From Parvicella sp963922585 (GTDB taxonomy: Bacteria > Bacteroidota > Bacteroidia > Flavobacteriales_D > Parvicellaceae), in the NCBI GenBank assembly GCA_963922585.1, contig CAWUIK010000008.1, positions 1 through 54,817 of the forward strand: a DNA stretch of 54,817 bases. Direction: 5' to 3'. Under the pieces are notes generated by a model, which saw only the letters and a list, made by a program, of their open reading frames with translations, was not told the origin of the DNA and made no database searches. A program made the translations under genes and the position numbers. Numbering within the stretch: position 1 is the stretch's first letter; each line of letters begins with the position of its first letter. Below are positions 7,712 through 16,699 of the stretch, piece by piece.

Positions 7712-8779
7712 ATGTCAGAATTTAAAAGTACCCAATCATCGACAAAGTCATTAAAGGATGTAAATATTGAGTCAGTATTGCCTAAAAATACAGTTGTAGA
7801 TGCAGAGGAGCCTATATTGAAAGAGGATCCCAACAGATTTGTAATTTTCCCTATCAAACACCATGATATTTGGCAAATGTACAAAACGCAGCAAGCTATG
7901 ATATGGACTGCTGAGGAGTTGGACTTGAGTGCTGATACAAATGATTGGGAAAATAAATTGAATGATGATGAAAAATATTTCATTAAACACGTACTGGCGT
8001 TTTTTGCAGCTTCTGACGGTATTGTGAATGAAAATTTGGCAGAGAATTTCTTAAGTGAAGTTCAATATGCTGAGGCAAAATTCTTTTATGGTTTTCAAAT
8101 CATGATGGAAAATGTACATTCTGAGACTTATTCACTTTTAATTGATACTTATATAAAAGATTCTAAAGAGAAAGATTATTTGTTCAATGCAATAGAAACT
8201 TTCCCTCCTGTACAGAAAAAAGCACAATGGGCTTTAAGGTGGATTGAAAATGGAAGTTTTGCCGAAAGGTTAATTGCATTTGCAGCGGTAGAAGGAATTT
8301 TCTTTTCTGGTTCATTTTGTTCTGTATTTTGGTTAAAGAAAAGAGGATTAATGCCAGGATTGACTTTTTCTAATGAGTTGATTTCTCGTGATGAAGGGTT
8401 ACATTGTGATTTTGCTTGTCTTTTATACAATGACCATTTAGAAAATAAATTATCTAAAGAGCAAGTTGCAGCAATTATCACAGATGCAGTAGAAATTGAA
8501 AAAGAATTTGTAGTAGAATCGTTACCTGTACGTTTGATCGGTATGAATTCAGATTTGATGTGTCAGTATATTGAGTTTGTTGCTGATAGATTACTAGTAG
8601 AGTTAGGAAACGAAAAAGTTTACAATGCTACGAATCCATTTGACTTTATGGACATGATTAATTTACAAGGAAAAACAAATTTCTTTGAAAAAAGAGTAGG
8701 AGAGTATCAAAAAGCAGGAGTGAAAGATGGTGGGGCTCATGGTGCTACTAATGCATTTAGTTTAGATGCAGATTTTTAG
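7712..8779 (+). CDS. nrdB: Ribonucleoside-diphosphate reductase class Ia, small subunit R2
   Basis: 355 residues. R2 makes the tyrosyl radical used by R1 to reduce ribonucleotides for DNA synthesis. The di-iron ligands are visible as D102, E133, H136, E194, E228 and H231, and the radical tyrosine as Y140. This spacing equals that of mammalian R2, and the segments HSETYSLLIDTYIKD and the tail FSLDADF are also mammal-like, so this is the eukaryote-type class Ia branch common in Flavobacteriia. The tail peptide should bind the large subunit encoded next. The gene lies upstream of nrdA, behind a 703-base leader. Confidence 0.96.
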   Translation: MSEFKSTQSSTKSLKDVNIESVLPKNTVVDAEEPILKEDPNRFVIFPIKHHDIWQMYKTQQAMIWTAEELDLSADTNDWENKLNDDEKYFIKHVLAFFAASDGIVNENLAENFLSEVQYAEAKFFYGFQIMMENVHSETYSLLIDTYIKDSKEKDYLFNAIETFPPVQKKAQWALRWIENGSFAERLIAFAAVEGIFFSGSFCSVFWLKKRGLMPGLTFSNELISRDEGLHCDFACLLYNDHLENKLSKEQVAAIITDAVEIEKEFVVESLPVRLIGMNSDLMCQYIEFVADRLLVELGNEKVYNATNPFDFMDMINLQGKTNFFEKRVGEYQKAGVKDGGAHGATNAFSLDADF

Positions 8780-8810
8780 AATTGAGAAAAACAAACAAAC
8801 AAAAACAAGC

Positions 8811-8833
8811 CACTCTTTAGAGATACAAGAGTG
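8811..8833 (+). repeat. Hairpin between nrdB and nrdA
   Basis: Arms CACTCTT (8811-8817) and AAGAGTG (8827-8833) with a 9-base loop, in the 101-base gap of the operon. There is no T tail, so it more likely affects message processing or the ratio of the two subunits than termination. Confidence 0.4.
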
Positions 8834-8880
8834 CATAAAGAATTAATAATTTATTTTAAAACCCTAAACCTGAATCGCTC

Positions 8881-11241
8881 ATGTATGTAATAAAAAGAGA
8901 CGGCAGAAAAGAAGTAGTAAAATTTGATAAAATTACTGCTAGAATACAAAAACTTTGTTATGGACTTAATCCTTTAGTAGGACCTGAGAAAGTTGCAATG
9001 AAAGTAATTGAAGGCTTGTATGATGGAGTGACAACCATAGAGTTGGATAATCTTGCTGCTGAAGTTGCTGCAACTAATACCATTACGCATCCAGACTACG
9101 CATTGTTGGCATCTAGAATTGCAGTTTCAAATCTTCATAAAAACACTACCAAATCTTTCTCTGAAACAATGAGAGATTTGTACAATTATACAGATCCTGT
9201 TACAGGAGAAGCAGCACCTCTACTAGCAAAAGATGTTTATGAAGTGATTGAGAAGAATGCAGAATTGCTTGATTCCACAATTATATACGATAGAGACTTT
9301 AGATATGATTATTTTGGGTTCAAAACTTTGGAGCGTTCATATCTGTTGAAAATGCACGGTAATGTTGCTGAGCGCCCTCAACATTTGATGATGAGAGTTT
9401 CAGTAGGGATTCACAAAGAAGATTTAGAATCTGTAATAGAAACATACAACTATATGAGTGAAGGTTGGTTTACACATGCAACACCAACACTTTTTAATGC
9501 AGGAACACCTAAACCTCAAATGTCGTCTTGTTTCTTATTGACTACAAAAGAAGACAGTATTGCTGGAATTTATGACACTTTGAAAAACTGTGCTCAAATT
9601 TCTCAATCTGCTGGAGGTATTGGACTTTCTATACATGATATCAGAGCAACAGGTTCATACATAAAAGGAACAAACGGTACTTCCAATGGAATTGTACCTA
9701 TGTTGAGAGTTTTCAATGATACAGCAAGATACGTAGATCAAGGTGGAGGGAAAAGAAAAGGTTCTTTTGCAATCTATATTGAGCCTTGGCATGCAGATAT
9801 AATGGATTTCTTAGATCTTAAAAAGAACACAGGAAAAGAAGAAAATAGAGCAAGGGATTTGTTTTATGCACTTTGGACTCCAGATTTGTTTATGAAAAGA
9901 GTTGAGGAAAACGGAGATTGGACATTAATGTGTCCTCACGAGTGTCCGGGACTTTCTGATGCTTACGGAGAAAAATTTGAAGCATTATATTTGAAATACG
10001 AACAAGAAGGGAAAGGAAGAAAGACCATAAAAGCACAAGATTTGTGGTTTAAAGTGTTAGAGTCTCAAATTGAGACAGGTACACCATATATGTTGTACAA
10101 AGATGCTGCAAACGAGAAATCAAATCAAAAGAATTTAGGGACTATCAAGTCTTCAAATCTTTGTACAGAGATAATGGAATATACTTCTCCAGATGAGATT
10201 GCAGTTTGTAATTTAGCTTCAATTGCGCTTCCAAAATTTGTAAAAGAAGGTCAATTTAATCATGATAAACTTTTCCAAGTAGCTTACAGAGTAACTAAAA
10301 ACTTAGATAGGGTTATTGATGAGAATTTCTATCCAGTTCCTGAAGCAAGAAATTCAAATATGCGTCATAGACCTATTGGTATTGGGGTTCAAGGATTAGC
10401 AGATGCTTTTATTTTGATGCGTTTACCATTTGATTCTGCAGAAGCTAAACAATTGAACAAAGATATTTTTGAAACTATTTACTATGCTGCTGTTACTGCA
10501 TCAAAGGATTTAGCAATTGAAAATGGACCCTATGAATCTTGGAAAGGTTCACCTATTTCAGAAGGAATTTTCCAATTTGATATGTGGAATGTACAACCTT
10601 CATCAAGATGGGAATGGGATGTGTTGAGAGAAGAAGTAAAAACTCACGGTGTAAGAAACTCCTTATTGCTAGCACCAATGCCAACAGCTTCAACAGCTCA
10701 AATTTTGGGTAATAATGAATGTTTTGAGCCATATACTTCAAACATATACACAAGAAGAGTGCTGTCAGGAGAGTTTATTATTGTAAATAAACATTTGTTG
10801 AGAGATTTAGTAAAATTAGGATTATGGAATGATTCTCTTAAAAACAAATTGATGGCCGCTAACGGTTCAGTACAAAATATTGATGAAATTCCTGACAATA
10901 TCAAAGAATTATACAAAACTGCTTGGGAGATTTCTCAAAAAGTATTGATAGATATGGCAGCAGACAGAGGTGCTTTTATCGATCAATCACAATCGTTGAA
11001 TGTATTTATGGAAAATGCAAACTTTGCAAAACTAACATCAATGCACTTCTACGGATGGAAAGCAGGTCTAAAAACAGGAATGTATTATTTGAGAACCAAA
11101 GCTGCGGCTGATGCAATCAAATTTACAATTGATAAAAAATCTATGGAAGCTCCTGTTGTTGCAAAAACAGAAGAAGAAAGAAAAGCAGAAATCGCTTGTT
11201 CACTAGATGACCCAGACTCTTGTGAGATGTGCAGTGGGTAA
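8881..11241 (+). CDS. nrdA: Ribonucleoside-diphosphate reductase class Ia, large subunit R1
   Basis: 786 residues. R1 binds substrate and allosteric nucleotides and reduces ribonucleoside diphosphates with the radical from NrdB. The first ~90 residues form an ATP-cone (start MYVIKRDGRKEVVKFDKI), so activity should be switched off by dATP. The substrate-site cysteines lie in MSSCFLL and in SSNLCTEIMEY, and the C-terminal redox pair is C-E-M-C followed by S-G and the stop. The last codons and the stop are part of an 83-bp tandem duplication that continues downstream. Length and architecture are normal for the family. Confidence 0.96.
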   Translation: MYVIKRDGRKEVVKFDKITARIQKLCYGLNPLVGPEKVAMKVIEGLYDGVTTIELDNLAAEVAATNTITHPDYALLASRIAVSNLHKNTTKSFSETMRDLYNYTDPVTGEAAPLLAKDVYEVIEKNAELLDSTIIYDRDFRYDYFGFKTLERSYLLKMHGNVAERPQHLMMRVSVGIHKEDLESVIETYNYMSEGWFTHATPTLFNAGTPKPQMSSCFLLTTKEDSIAGIYDTLKNCAQISQSAGGIGLSIHDIRATGSYIKGTNGTSNGIVPMLRVFNDTARYVDQGGGKRKGSFAIYIEPWHADIMDFLDLKKNTGKEENRARDLFYALWTPDLFMKRVEENGDWTLMCPHECPGLSDAYGEKFEALYLKYEQEGKGRKTIKAQDLWFKVLESQIETGTPYMLYKDAANEKSNQKNLGTIKSSNLCTEIMEYTSPDEIAVCNLASIALPKFVKEGQFNHDKLFQVAYRVTKNLDRVIDENFYPVPEARNSNMRHRPIGIGVQGLADAFILMRLPFDSAEAKQLNKDIFETIYYAAVTASKDLAIENGPYESWKGSPISEGIFQFDMWNVQPSSRWEWDVLREEVKTHGVRNSLLLAPMPTASTAQILGNNECFEPYTSNIYTRRVLSGEFIIVNKHLLRDLVKLGLWNDSLKNKLMAANGSVQNIDEIPDNIKELYKTAWEISQKVLIDMAADRGAFIDQSQSLNVFMENANFAKLTSMHFYGWKAGLKTGMYYLRTKAAADAIKFTIDKKSMEAPVVAKTEEERKAEIACSLDDPDSCEMCSG

Positions 11242-11409
11242 GAGGAGAATCTCGCAAAGTTTACTTTAGCGAGTTATCCCGAGACCACAAAACATCCGAG
11301 CTTGCGAGAAATAGCAGTGGGTAAGAGGAGAATCTCGCAAAGTTTACTTTAGCGAGTTATCCCGAGACCACAAAACATCCGAGCTTGCGAGAAATAGCGG
11401 TGGATAGGA
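11231..11409 (+). repeat. 83-bp perfect tandem duplication at the 3' end of nrdA
   Basis: Copy 1 is 11231-11313, copy 2 is 11314-11396, identical by eye; a third copy starts at 11397 and degrades after about 13 bases. Copy 1 overlaps the last codons and stop of nrdA. Each unit contains CTCGC (11251-11255 in copy 1) that can pair with either GCGAG at 11269-11273 or GCGAG at 11304-11308, giving alternative hairpins. No T run follows, so it is not a standard terminator. The rest of the gap to 11513 shows nothing else. Confidence 0.9.
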
Positions 11410-11513
11410 TTAAGGATTTTTGATTAAAAAGAATGTAAATCTAATTGAGTTTTATTATGAATAATTGATATAAAAGGTAAAGTTAGATATTATCTTTCAA
11501 AAGAAATAACCCT

Positions 11514-13313
11514 TTACTTTTTCTGAACTTTATCCACAAACTGCTCGATGATATTAATAGTAGTTCTAGGTCTAATTAGATAATACAAATGCTCTTTGAA
11601 AATATCTGTTTCATGATGATTTGTGATATCTAAAACGTAAGTATTTGGATTACTTTCATATGTGCTTGAAACATATTTTGCGATAGGGTCTTTCTCACTT
11701 TTTAGAACAAGTGTAGGAATTTTATACTTTTCATATCCTTTAAGTGTAGTCAAACTATCTTGTTTTTTTGACTCCCTTAAAGCAGATTGTATTTGGATAG
11801 CGAAGATCTTTATAGGCAAACGATTTAACGTATGCTCTATTGGTACTTTGTTGAGTTCTGGTAAAGTGTCCATTTCAGTAAGGATAAAAAGTACTCTTTG
11901 TTTGATGGCTTTCCAAATTCGATTGTGTACTGCACTTTCAGTTTTGATTAACCAACTAGAATGCCTTATGGAATTGTTTCTTACAGCAGTTTTATTATAA
12001 AAAGGTACTGTCCATCTCACAGATTGAAAGGTTACTCTATCAGGAACAGAAATTTTTGATTTCAAAATTACATGTTCTATAAAATTAATGGCACCGTGTT
12101 TTACTTCTTTTCCAAAAAATGGATTAGCAGAAATTCTACCTTTCAAATGGTTTTTAATTCCAGGAAGCTGATCAATTTGGTCATTAATCATCAGCATATA
12201 TGTATTTGCGATAGAATGGTCGAAAATATAAACAGGATGTCCCAGTTTTCCAAAATAATTCACTACAGCGTCTAAGTTTTCTACTACAAATTGAGAAAAT
12301 TCGTTGGGAGGTAAATCATAAGGTATAGAACCATAATGAAACGCGGCTGCAATGTATTTCTGAGCTGGAATAAAAGCAAGTAAAGCATCAAACGTATTCA
12401 ACCCTAAAAAACCGTGCACCATCAAAATAACAGGCTTTTTCTTTTTTAGATTTCTATTGTATGGTTTAGCTATATCCACTCTAATGGTAGTATCTCCATA
12501 AGGTGTTTTTCTGTGTATAACTTCTTGTGGCCAAGTAAGCGCATAATCATCAATAAAGACAGTCATTTTATCTTCTACGCCATCAATATATCTCAAGAAA
12601 CTTGGGCTTTCATTAGGTTTAGCCCAACGGTAAAAAAACCAAGCAAGTGGTCTTCTTTTTTCAGATTTTGTGGCTAAAAATGCTACTCGTGCTGATTTTT
12701 TCAGAAAATGAGGCGTAAAAGTAAGTTCTCGTTCTTCGCCATCATTGATAAGCACAGCAATATCTTTTGATCTAAAAGCAGTCGAGTTTCTCGAAATACC
12801 GGCTACTTGACCCAATGGATCTGTAGCAAGTATAACATAATCCAGTCCTTCTTTTCCCAACTCCACTAAATATTCTCCTAATTTTTCATTTAACCCATTC
12901 AAATATGACTCAATATCTTCACGATTGAGGCTACGCCCCATTATTTGGTCTTTGGTGATGTATTTAGAGTTGAGCAATTTTTTCATAAAAGCAATTGCGT
13001 CAAAAACTTCTACGAGACCTCTTTGTCTTAATAATTTAGAATTTACTGCAGTAAAATGTAATTTTTCGGGATGTTTGATTTCATCAAAATGATTGAAGAT
13101 GTATTCGTAAGCACCAGCTGGAGATTGTCCGTGCGATAAGCCTACAAGATATTCGCTTCCATCTTCAGTGCCAGCGTTTACAGATTTTATAAAATCTACA
13201 CCAACAGCAGCATCAAACTCAGCCTTGCTCTTGCAATACCTTGTTTTGGGTGTTTTGTAGTTTAAAGAATCATCAAGTGTTGGGATAATGAATGGCGCAT
13301 CAACTGGTGTCAT
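11514..13313 (-). CDS. NagB/6-phosphogluconolactonase-like domain fused to an alpha/beta hydrolase
   Basis: 599 residues, no signal peptide. Residues about 25-265 resemble the sugar-phosphate isomerase/lactonase fold of NagB and 6-phosphogluconolactonase: GLSHGQSPAGAYEYIF (58-73) stands where the phosphate loop is expected, and ILATDPLGQVAGISRNS (161-177) where these enzymes have a GxDGHxAS segment, here degenerate. Residues about 290-599 are an alpha/beta hydrolase: oxyanion HGF at 300-302, a nucleophile elbow reading DHSIA (S367) in place of GxSxG, a candidate acid D542 in SEKDP, and a candidate base H566/H567. The order of triad residues is right for the fold. The substrate is unknown; a phosphosugar-ester or lactone is conceivable. 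It is transcribed alone; upstream lies the glycosyltransferase gene, about 98 bases away. Confidence 0.7.
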   Translation of the reverse strand: MTPVDAPFIIPTLDDSLNYKTPKTRYCKSKAEFDAAVGVDFIKSVNAGTEDGSEYLVGLSHGQSPAGAYEYIFNHFDEIKHPEKLHFTAVNSKLLRQRGLVEVFDAIAFMKKLLNSKYITKDQIMGRSLNREDIESYLNGLNEKLGEYLVELGKEGLDYVILATDPLGQVAGISRNSTAFRSKDIAVLINDGEERELTFTPHFLKKSARVAFLATKSEKRRPLAWFFYRWAKPNESPSFLRYIDGVEDKMTVFIDDYALTWPQEVIHRKTPYGDTTIRVDIAKPYNRNLKKKKPVILMVHGFLGLNTFDALLAFIPAQKYIAAAFHYGSIPYDLPPNEFSQFVVENLDAVVNYFGKLGHPVYIFDHSIANTYMLMINDQIDQLPGIKNHLKGRISANPFFGKEVKHGAINFIEHVILKSKISVPDRVTFQSVRWTVPFYNKTAVRNNSIRHSSWLIKTESAVHNRIWKAIKQRVLFILTEMDTLPELNKVPIEHTLNRLPIKIFAIQIQSALRESKKQDSLTTLKGYEKYKIPTLVLKSEKDPIAKYVSSTYESNPNTYVLDITNHHETDIFKEHLYYLIRPRTTINIIEQFVDKVQKK

Positions 13314-13411
13314 GTGTTTTAATATAAATTACAATGTAAAGATAAAATAAACTATGAAAATAGATAAGAATTAGGGGTTATTTATGTGTTAAAGAAGCGA
13401 TTCGAAAAACC

Positions 13412-14422
13412 TCAAAAAAACATAAAATAACCCTCATTATTCCTTAAGTTTTTGCTTTCAAGATGATCAACGATTGTTCTTTGTTCGCTTTTATTGGAAA
13501 CTGCAATAATTACTTGAATTTGTTCATTTTCGTTTAAGTTTTGTACATTTTCAATGATTACGCCATAAACGTTATGTCCTATTCTTTGTGGGTTTTCTGT
13601 TACCCAAGAAAATTGGATGTTGTGATGAATTAAATTTTGGGCAATCAATTTCCCTTTTTTGGCAGCGCCCCAAACGACTAACTTTTTTTCTTTGTCAAAG
13701 TCAATTTCTAGAAAATTTGAGACTTTTAAGGGGATGAAGTTTAAGATTTTATAATGTTCTTGAGTTCGAGTGGATCGAGTAGGGTGGTCTCTCCAAAAAT
13801 GCGTCACCTCATTACAAGGAATAACTTTGATTTTGTTTTTGTACATTCTAAATGCCAAATCATAATCTTCTGGATAAATATCAGATGTGAAACCTCCAAT
13901 AGCATCGAAATCTGATTTGTTAATTAGAAAATTGGGAGATGGAATCACACATTCTTTATAAATTTCTGTGTAATTCGTTCCATTTTCTGTAAGTTGATTA
14001 AGCCATTTTTCATAGAAGAGATAACCTTCGCCAAGGGTATTGTCGCTAAAATATTTTACTTTGCCAATAGCAAGATGTCCTTTGCCTTTAGAAAGGAGAT
14101 GATGGAGCAGAACTTCCAATTTGTTTACTGGCATAATGTCGTCTGCGTCCATTCTTGTGATGAATTCACCTTTAACTAGTTGATAGCCATTTCTGAGTGC
14201 GTGTATTAATCCAGATTTATGATTTTTAATCAGTTGAATTCGTTTGTCTTTTTGAGCAAATTCACTAGCGATTTGATAACTTTCATCTTCGGAAAAATCG
14301 TCAATTAGTATGAGTTGCCAATCAGTAAAAGATTGTTTTATGATTGATTCAATGCAGGTTTCAAAATAAGGTGCTGCATTTTTGAAAGGTGTAAGGATCG
14401 AAATCATTTTATTTTGTGGCAC
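13412..14422 (-). CDS. Family 2 glycosyltransferase with a C-terminal Rossmann-like domain
   Basis: 336 residues. The N-terminal ~230 residues are a GT2 (GT-A) domain: ISILTPFKNAAPYF at the start, LIDDFSEDES, and the metal-binding RMDADD. The later EDYD motif would supply the acceptor-activating acid. From about residue 250 a second unit begins with VVWGAAKKGKLIAQNL, a dinucleotide-binding-like strand-turn-helix, and ends in a short Rossmann-like fold. It would transfer a sugar to a lipid, protein or glycan at the inner membrane face. Its start overlaps the end of the OmpA/propeller gene by 14 bases, so it is translated from the same message as a PorE-like protein, an unusual pairing. Confidence 0.85.
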   Translation of the reverse strand: MPQNKMISILTPFKNAAPYFETCIESIIKQSFTDWQLILIDDFSEDESYQIASEFAQKDKRIQLIKNHKSGLIHALRNGYQLVKGEFITRMDADDIMPVNKLEVLLHHLLSKGKGHLAIGKVKYFSDNTLGEGYLFYEKWLNQLTENGTNYTEIYKECVIPSPNFLINKSDFDAIGGFTSDIYPEDYDLAFRMYKNKIKVIPCNEVTHFWRDHPTRSTRTQEHYKILNFIPLKVSNFLEIDFDKEKKLVVWGAAKKGKLIAQNLIHHNIQFSWVTENPQRIGHNVYGVIIENVQNLNENEQIQVIIAVSNKSEQRTIVDHLESKNLRNNEGYFMFF

Positions 14423-16136
14423 CTATTACATAAAAGTCAACACGTCTGCTCACTTCGATTTTTTCAACATCATCAGTACCATCTTCGTTTTTGTATCTCA
14501 CGCCTTCCTTATCTTCACCATTGGACAATACTGCTACAATCTGATTCAGACTTATACCTTTGTTGGTAAGATATTTTACTGCACTTTTGGCTCTTTTTTG
14601 AGATAATTTTAGGTTGTATTCATCAGAACCAACTTTATCTGTATGACCAATAATTTTTACAACGATATTTGGATTGGCTTTGATTATTTTGATATTTTCA
14701 TCCATAACCTTTCTTTGGTCTTTTCTAATGTCATATTTATTAAAACTAAAATAGACGCTTGAAAGTTCTACTTTTAAACTATCAGGTAATTCTTTGACAT
14801 CACTTTCTTTAAGTTTGGATCCAATACTTAAAGCCATTTCGTTGGTGTCTTTGAAGTGTCGCACTTTTGGAACTTCGATTTTGGGTTCTTCCATCACGAA
14901 AATCGACTTCGAAACACAGTATCTTTTTTCTTCATCAAATTCATCTCTTGCCAAAACTTCCAATTCAAATTGATGAATTCCCAAATCTAGAGAATCAAAA
15001 GTGAAATTTAAGTTGTTTATTTTATAAATCGAATCTTCTTTTTTCCAAAAAATGTTAGTCACGCTATCTTTAATACAATAATAGTCTGCGAGTAAAGTCA
15101 TTTCTTCGTTTGTAAATACTGTGTCTTTTGCTTTAATCATTGCATACTCTTCATTCAAAAGTGTATCTCTTATATTTTCTGAAAATGAGATAAAGTTTTC
15201 AAATTTTGATTGACCATATTCATAAAATTGATAAATATCCATTTGTCCCATTCCGCCTTCTCGAGAAGAGGATAAGAATGCGATTTTTTTGTCATTGTCT
15301 AAAATATGAAAAAAAATATCATCGGATGCAGAGTTAATGGGCTTTCCCTCATTAATAGGCTCTGACCAAGTGGTGTCGTTGATTTTTTCTGTATAAAAAA
15401 TATCAAAATTCCCCAAACCTAAATGACCTTTAGAAGCAAAATACAATCTATTTCCTTCTGGAGTGATAAAAGGACTGTCTTCATCTTTGGAAATATTGAT
15501 GGTTGCTCCAAGATTTTTGGGTGTTGTCCAATTTCCTAAAGAATCTATTGAACTTATATAAAGATCAAAACCTCCATTTCCTTTTTTTGCATCACTTGAG
15601 AAGTAAAGCGTTTTTCCGTCAGCACTAAAACATCCGTGTCGTTGATGTTTGCCGAAGTTAATCGTTTTTGAAAACATTTCTGGAATTGTCCACTGATTGG
15701 ATTCAAACATGGATAACCAAAGATTATTTTTTCGATAAATGATTAGAGAATCTCCACTAAATGAACTGCTAACGATGGCATTGTGATATTTAGAATCACT
15801 AGAAATATTTTCGAAATCACTAAGAGTAGAAGAAATATCAGAATCTACAAAAACTTTGTTTTTTTGTTTGCTGAAAAAGATATTTTCGAGGTAAATGATG
15901 TTGTTTTTTTGTTTAAGATTTTCGTTACTTCTTTTAGTAAATAATAAAAAAGAATCTTTTATGAGTGGAACAGAGCAATATTCTGAAAATTCGGCATTCA
16001 CTTTTTCTCTCATATTGATAAACTTTCCATCCCATAGTTTTTCTGGTTTAGTTAATGCAAATTCACATTGAGAAATTTTATTTTCTATCTCAATTTTTAA
16101 ATTATCATTTTTGATAAAATTCAATTGCTTTTTCAT
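14409..16136 (-). CDS. PorE-like propeller/OmpA protein, 3' part of a frameshifted gene
   Basis: 575 residues in this frame. Residues about 75-300 contain PD40/WD40-like propeller repeats (several copies of the pattern S-DGKTLYFSSD...GG-DLY). A beta-sandwich-like linker follows, then an OmpA C-terminal peptidoglycan-binding domain (about 455-575: FSFNKYDIRKDQ, IIGHTDKVGSDEYN, LSQKRAKSAVKYL). There is no signal peptide here, and the first residues continue the TPR of the upstream frame. The intact relative at 39423-41429 has TPR, propeller and OmpA in one protein, so this frame and 16105-16497 were very probably one gene of about 695 codons. It would sit in the periplasm, attached to outer membrane and wall; PorE of the type IX secretion system has a comparable plan. 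Confidence 0.85.
   Translation of the reverse strand: MKKQLNFIKNDNLKIEIENKISQCEFALTKPEKLWDGKFINMREKVNAEFSEYCSVPLIKDSFLLFTKRSNENLKQKNNIIYLENIFFSKQKNKVFVDSDISSTLSDFENISSDSKYHNAIVSSSFSGDSLIIYRKNNLWLSMFESNQWTIPEMFSKTINFGKHQRHGCFSADGKTLYFSSDAKKGNGGFDLYISSIDSLGNWTTPKNLGATINISKDEDSPFITPEGNRLYFASKGHLGLGNFDIFYTEKINDTTWSEPINEGKPINSASDDIFFHILDNDKKIAFLSSSREGGMGQMDIYQFYEYGQSKFENFISFSENIRDTLLNEEYAMIKAKDTVFTNEEMTLLADYYCIKDSVTNIFWKKEDSIYKINNLNFTFDSLDLGIHQFELEVLARDEFDEEKRYCVSKSIFVMEEPKIEVPKVRHFKDTNEMALSIGSKLKESDVKELPDSLKVELSSVYFSFNKYDIRKDQRKVMDENIKIIKANPNIVVKIIGHTDKVGSDEYNLKLSQKRAKSAVKYLTNKGISLNQIVAVLSNGEDKEGVRYKNEDGTDDVEKIEVSRRVDFYVIGATK
16105..16112 (-). other. Probable frameshift site (CAAAAATGA)
   Basis: In the TPR frame the message reads TAT CAA AAA TGA and stops. 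Skipping one base (a +1 shift, or one base too many in the run) enters the frame of the propeller/OmpA part with no residues lost (FYQK then DNLKIEIENKISQC). It may be a real mutation, an assembly error, or recoding at a slippery AAA-TGA. Confidence 0.6.
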
Positions 16137-16497
16137 AATCTTCTAATTGATGATTGCACTCTGCAATAAATTTATATACTTCATAAACAGTATCATTGGG
16201 CATGTACTCATAAGCTTTCTCAAAATGAAATTTTGCTTCATTAAAATTTTGATTAATCTCTAAAAGTAATATTCCCAATTCTAGATGAGCGTCAAAATGC
16301 TTTTGATTTTCTTCAAGCATTTTCTCATAGTGATATTGAGATGACTTGAAGTTGAGTTCATTCCAGTTTTTTCTGGCTTCTTTAAGTTGTGATGGTTTTT
16401 TATTGATTTGAGCAATTGATACAACAGGAAAAAATATCAAAATGCAAAACATCAGAAATATCGAAGAAAAAAGATTTATTTTTTTTGAAATTGACAT
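16105..16497 (-). CDS. TPR protein, 5' part of the frameshifted PorE-like gene
   Basis: 130 residues. A signal peptide (hydrophobic 10-27) is followed by a likely signal peptidase I site at SIAQ-I. Then come two to three TPR-like helix pairs (phrases AHLELGILLLEINQN, AKFHFEKAYEYMPND, YEKAIEFYQK). The last helix is cut in the middle by TGA. The 32-base overlap with the next frame and the matching domain order of the paralogue at 39423 argue that it is not a stand-alone gene. Confidence 0.75.
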   Translation of the reverse strand: MSISKKINLFSSIFLMFCILIFFPVVSIAQINKKPSQLKEARKNWNELNFKSSQYHYEKMLEENQKHFDAHLELGILLLEINQNFNEAKFHFEKAYEYMPNDTVYEVYKFIAECNHQLEDYEKAIEFYQK

Positions 16498-16663
16498 TTC
16501 AATTTATCATAAAGGTTGGAGTGCATATTACGTGATTTTTTGTTTTGGGTTACAAAAGATATAATTTCAAGAATTAATCTAAATATTTCTTTATTGTTTC
16601 TGCTATCAGATTAATAATCAATAAAAACTAGAAAATATTAACTAATATAAGACAGAAATAATG

Positions 16664-16671
16664 TATTTTTG
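16664..16671 (+). promoter_or_regulatory. -7 box TATTTTTG for apbE
   Basis: Exact TAnnTTTG, 28 bases before the ATG at 16700. Confidence 0.5.
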
Positions 16672-16699
16672 AAGTCAAATTTATCAATTCACAAACAAA

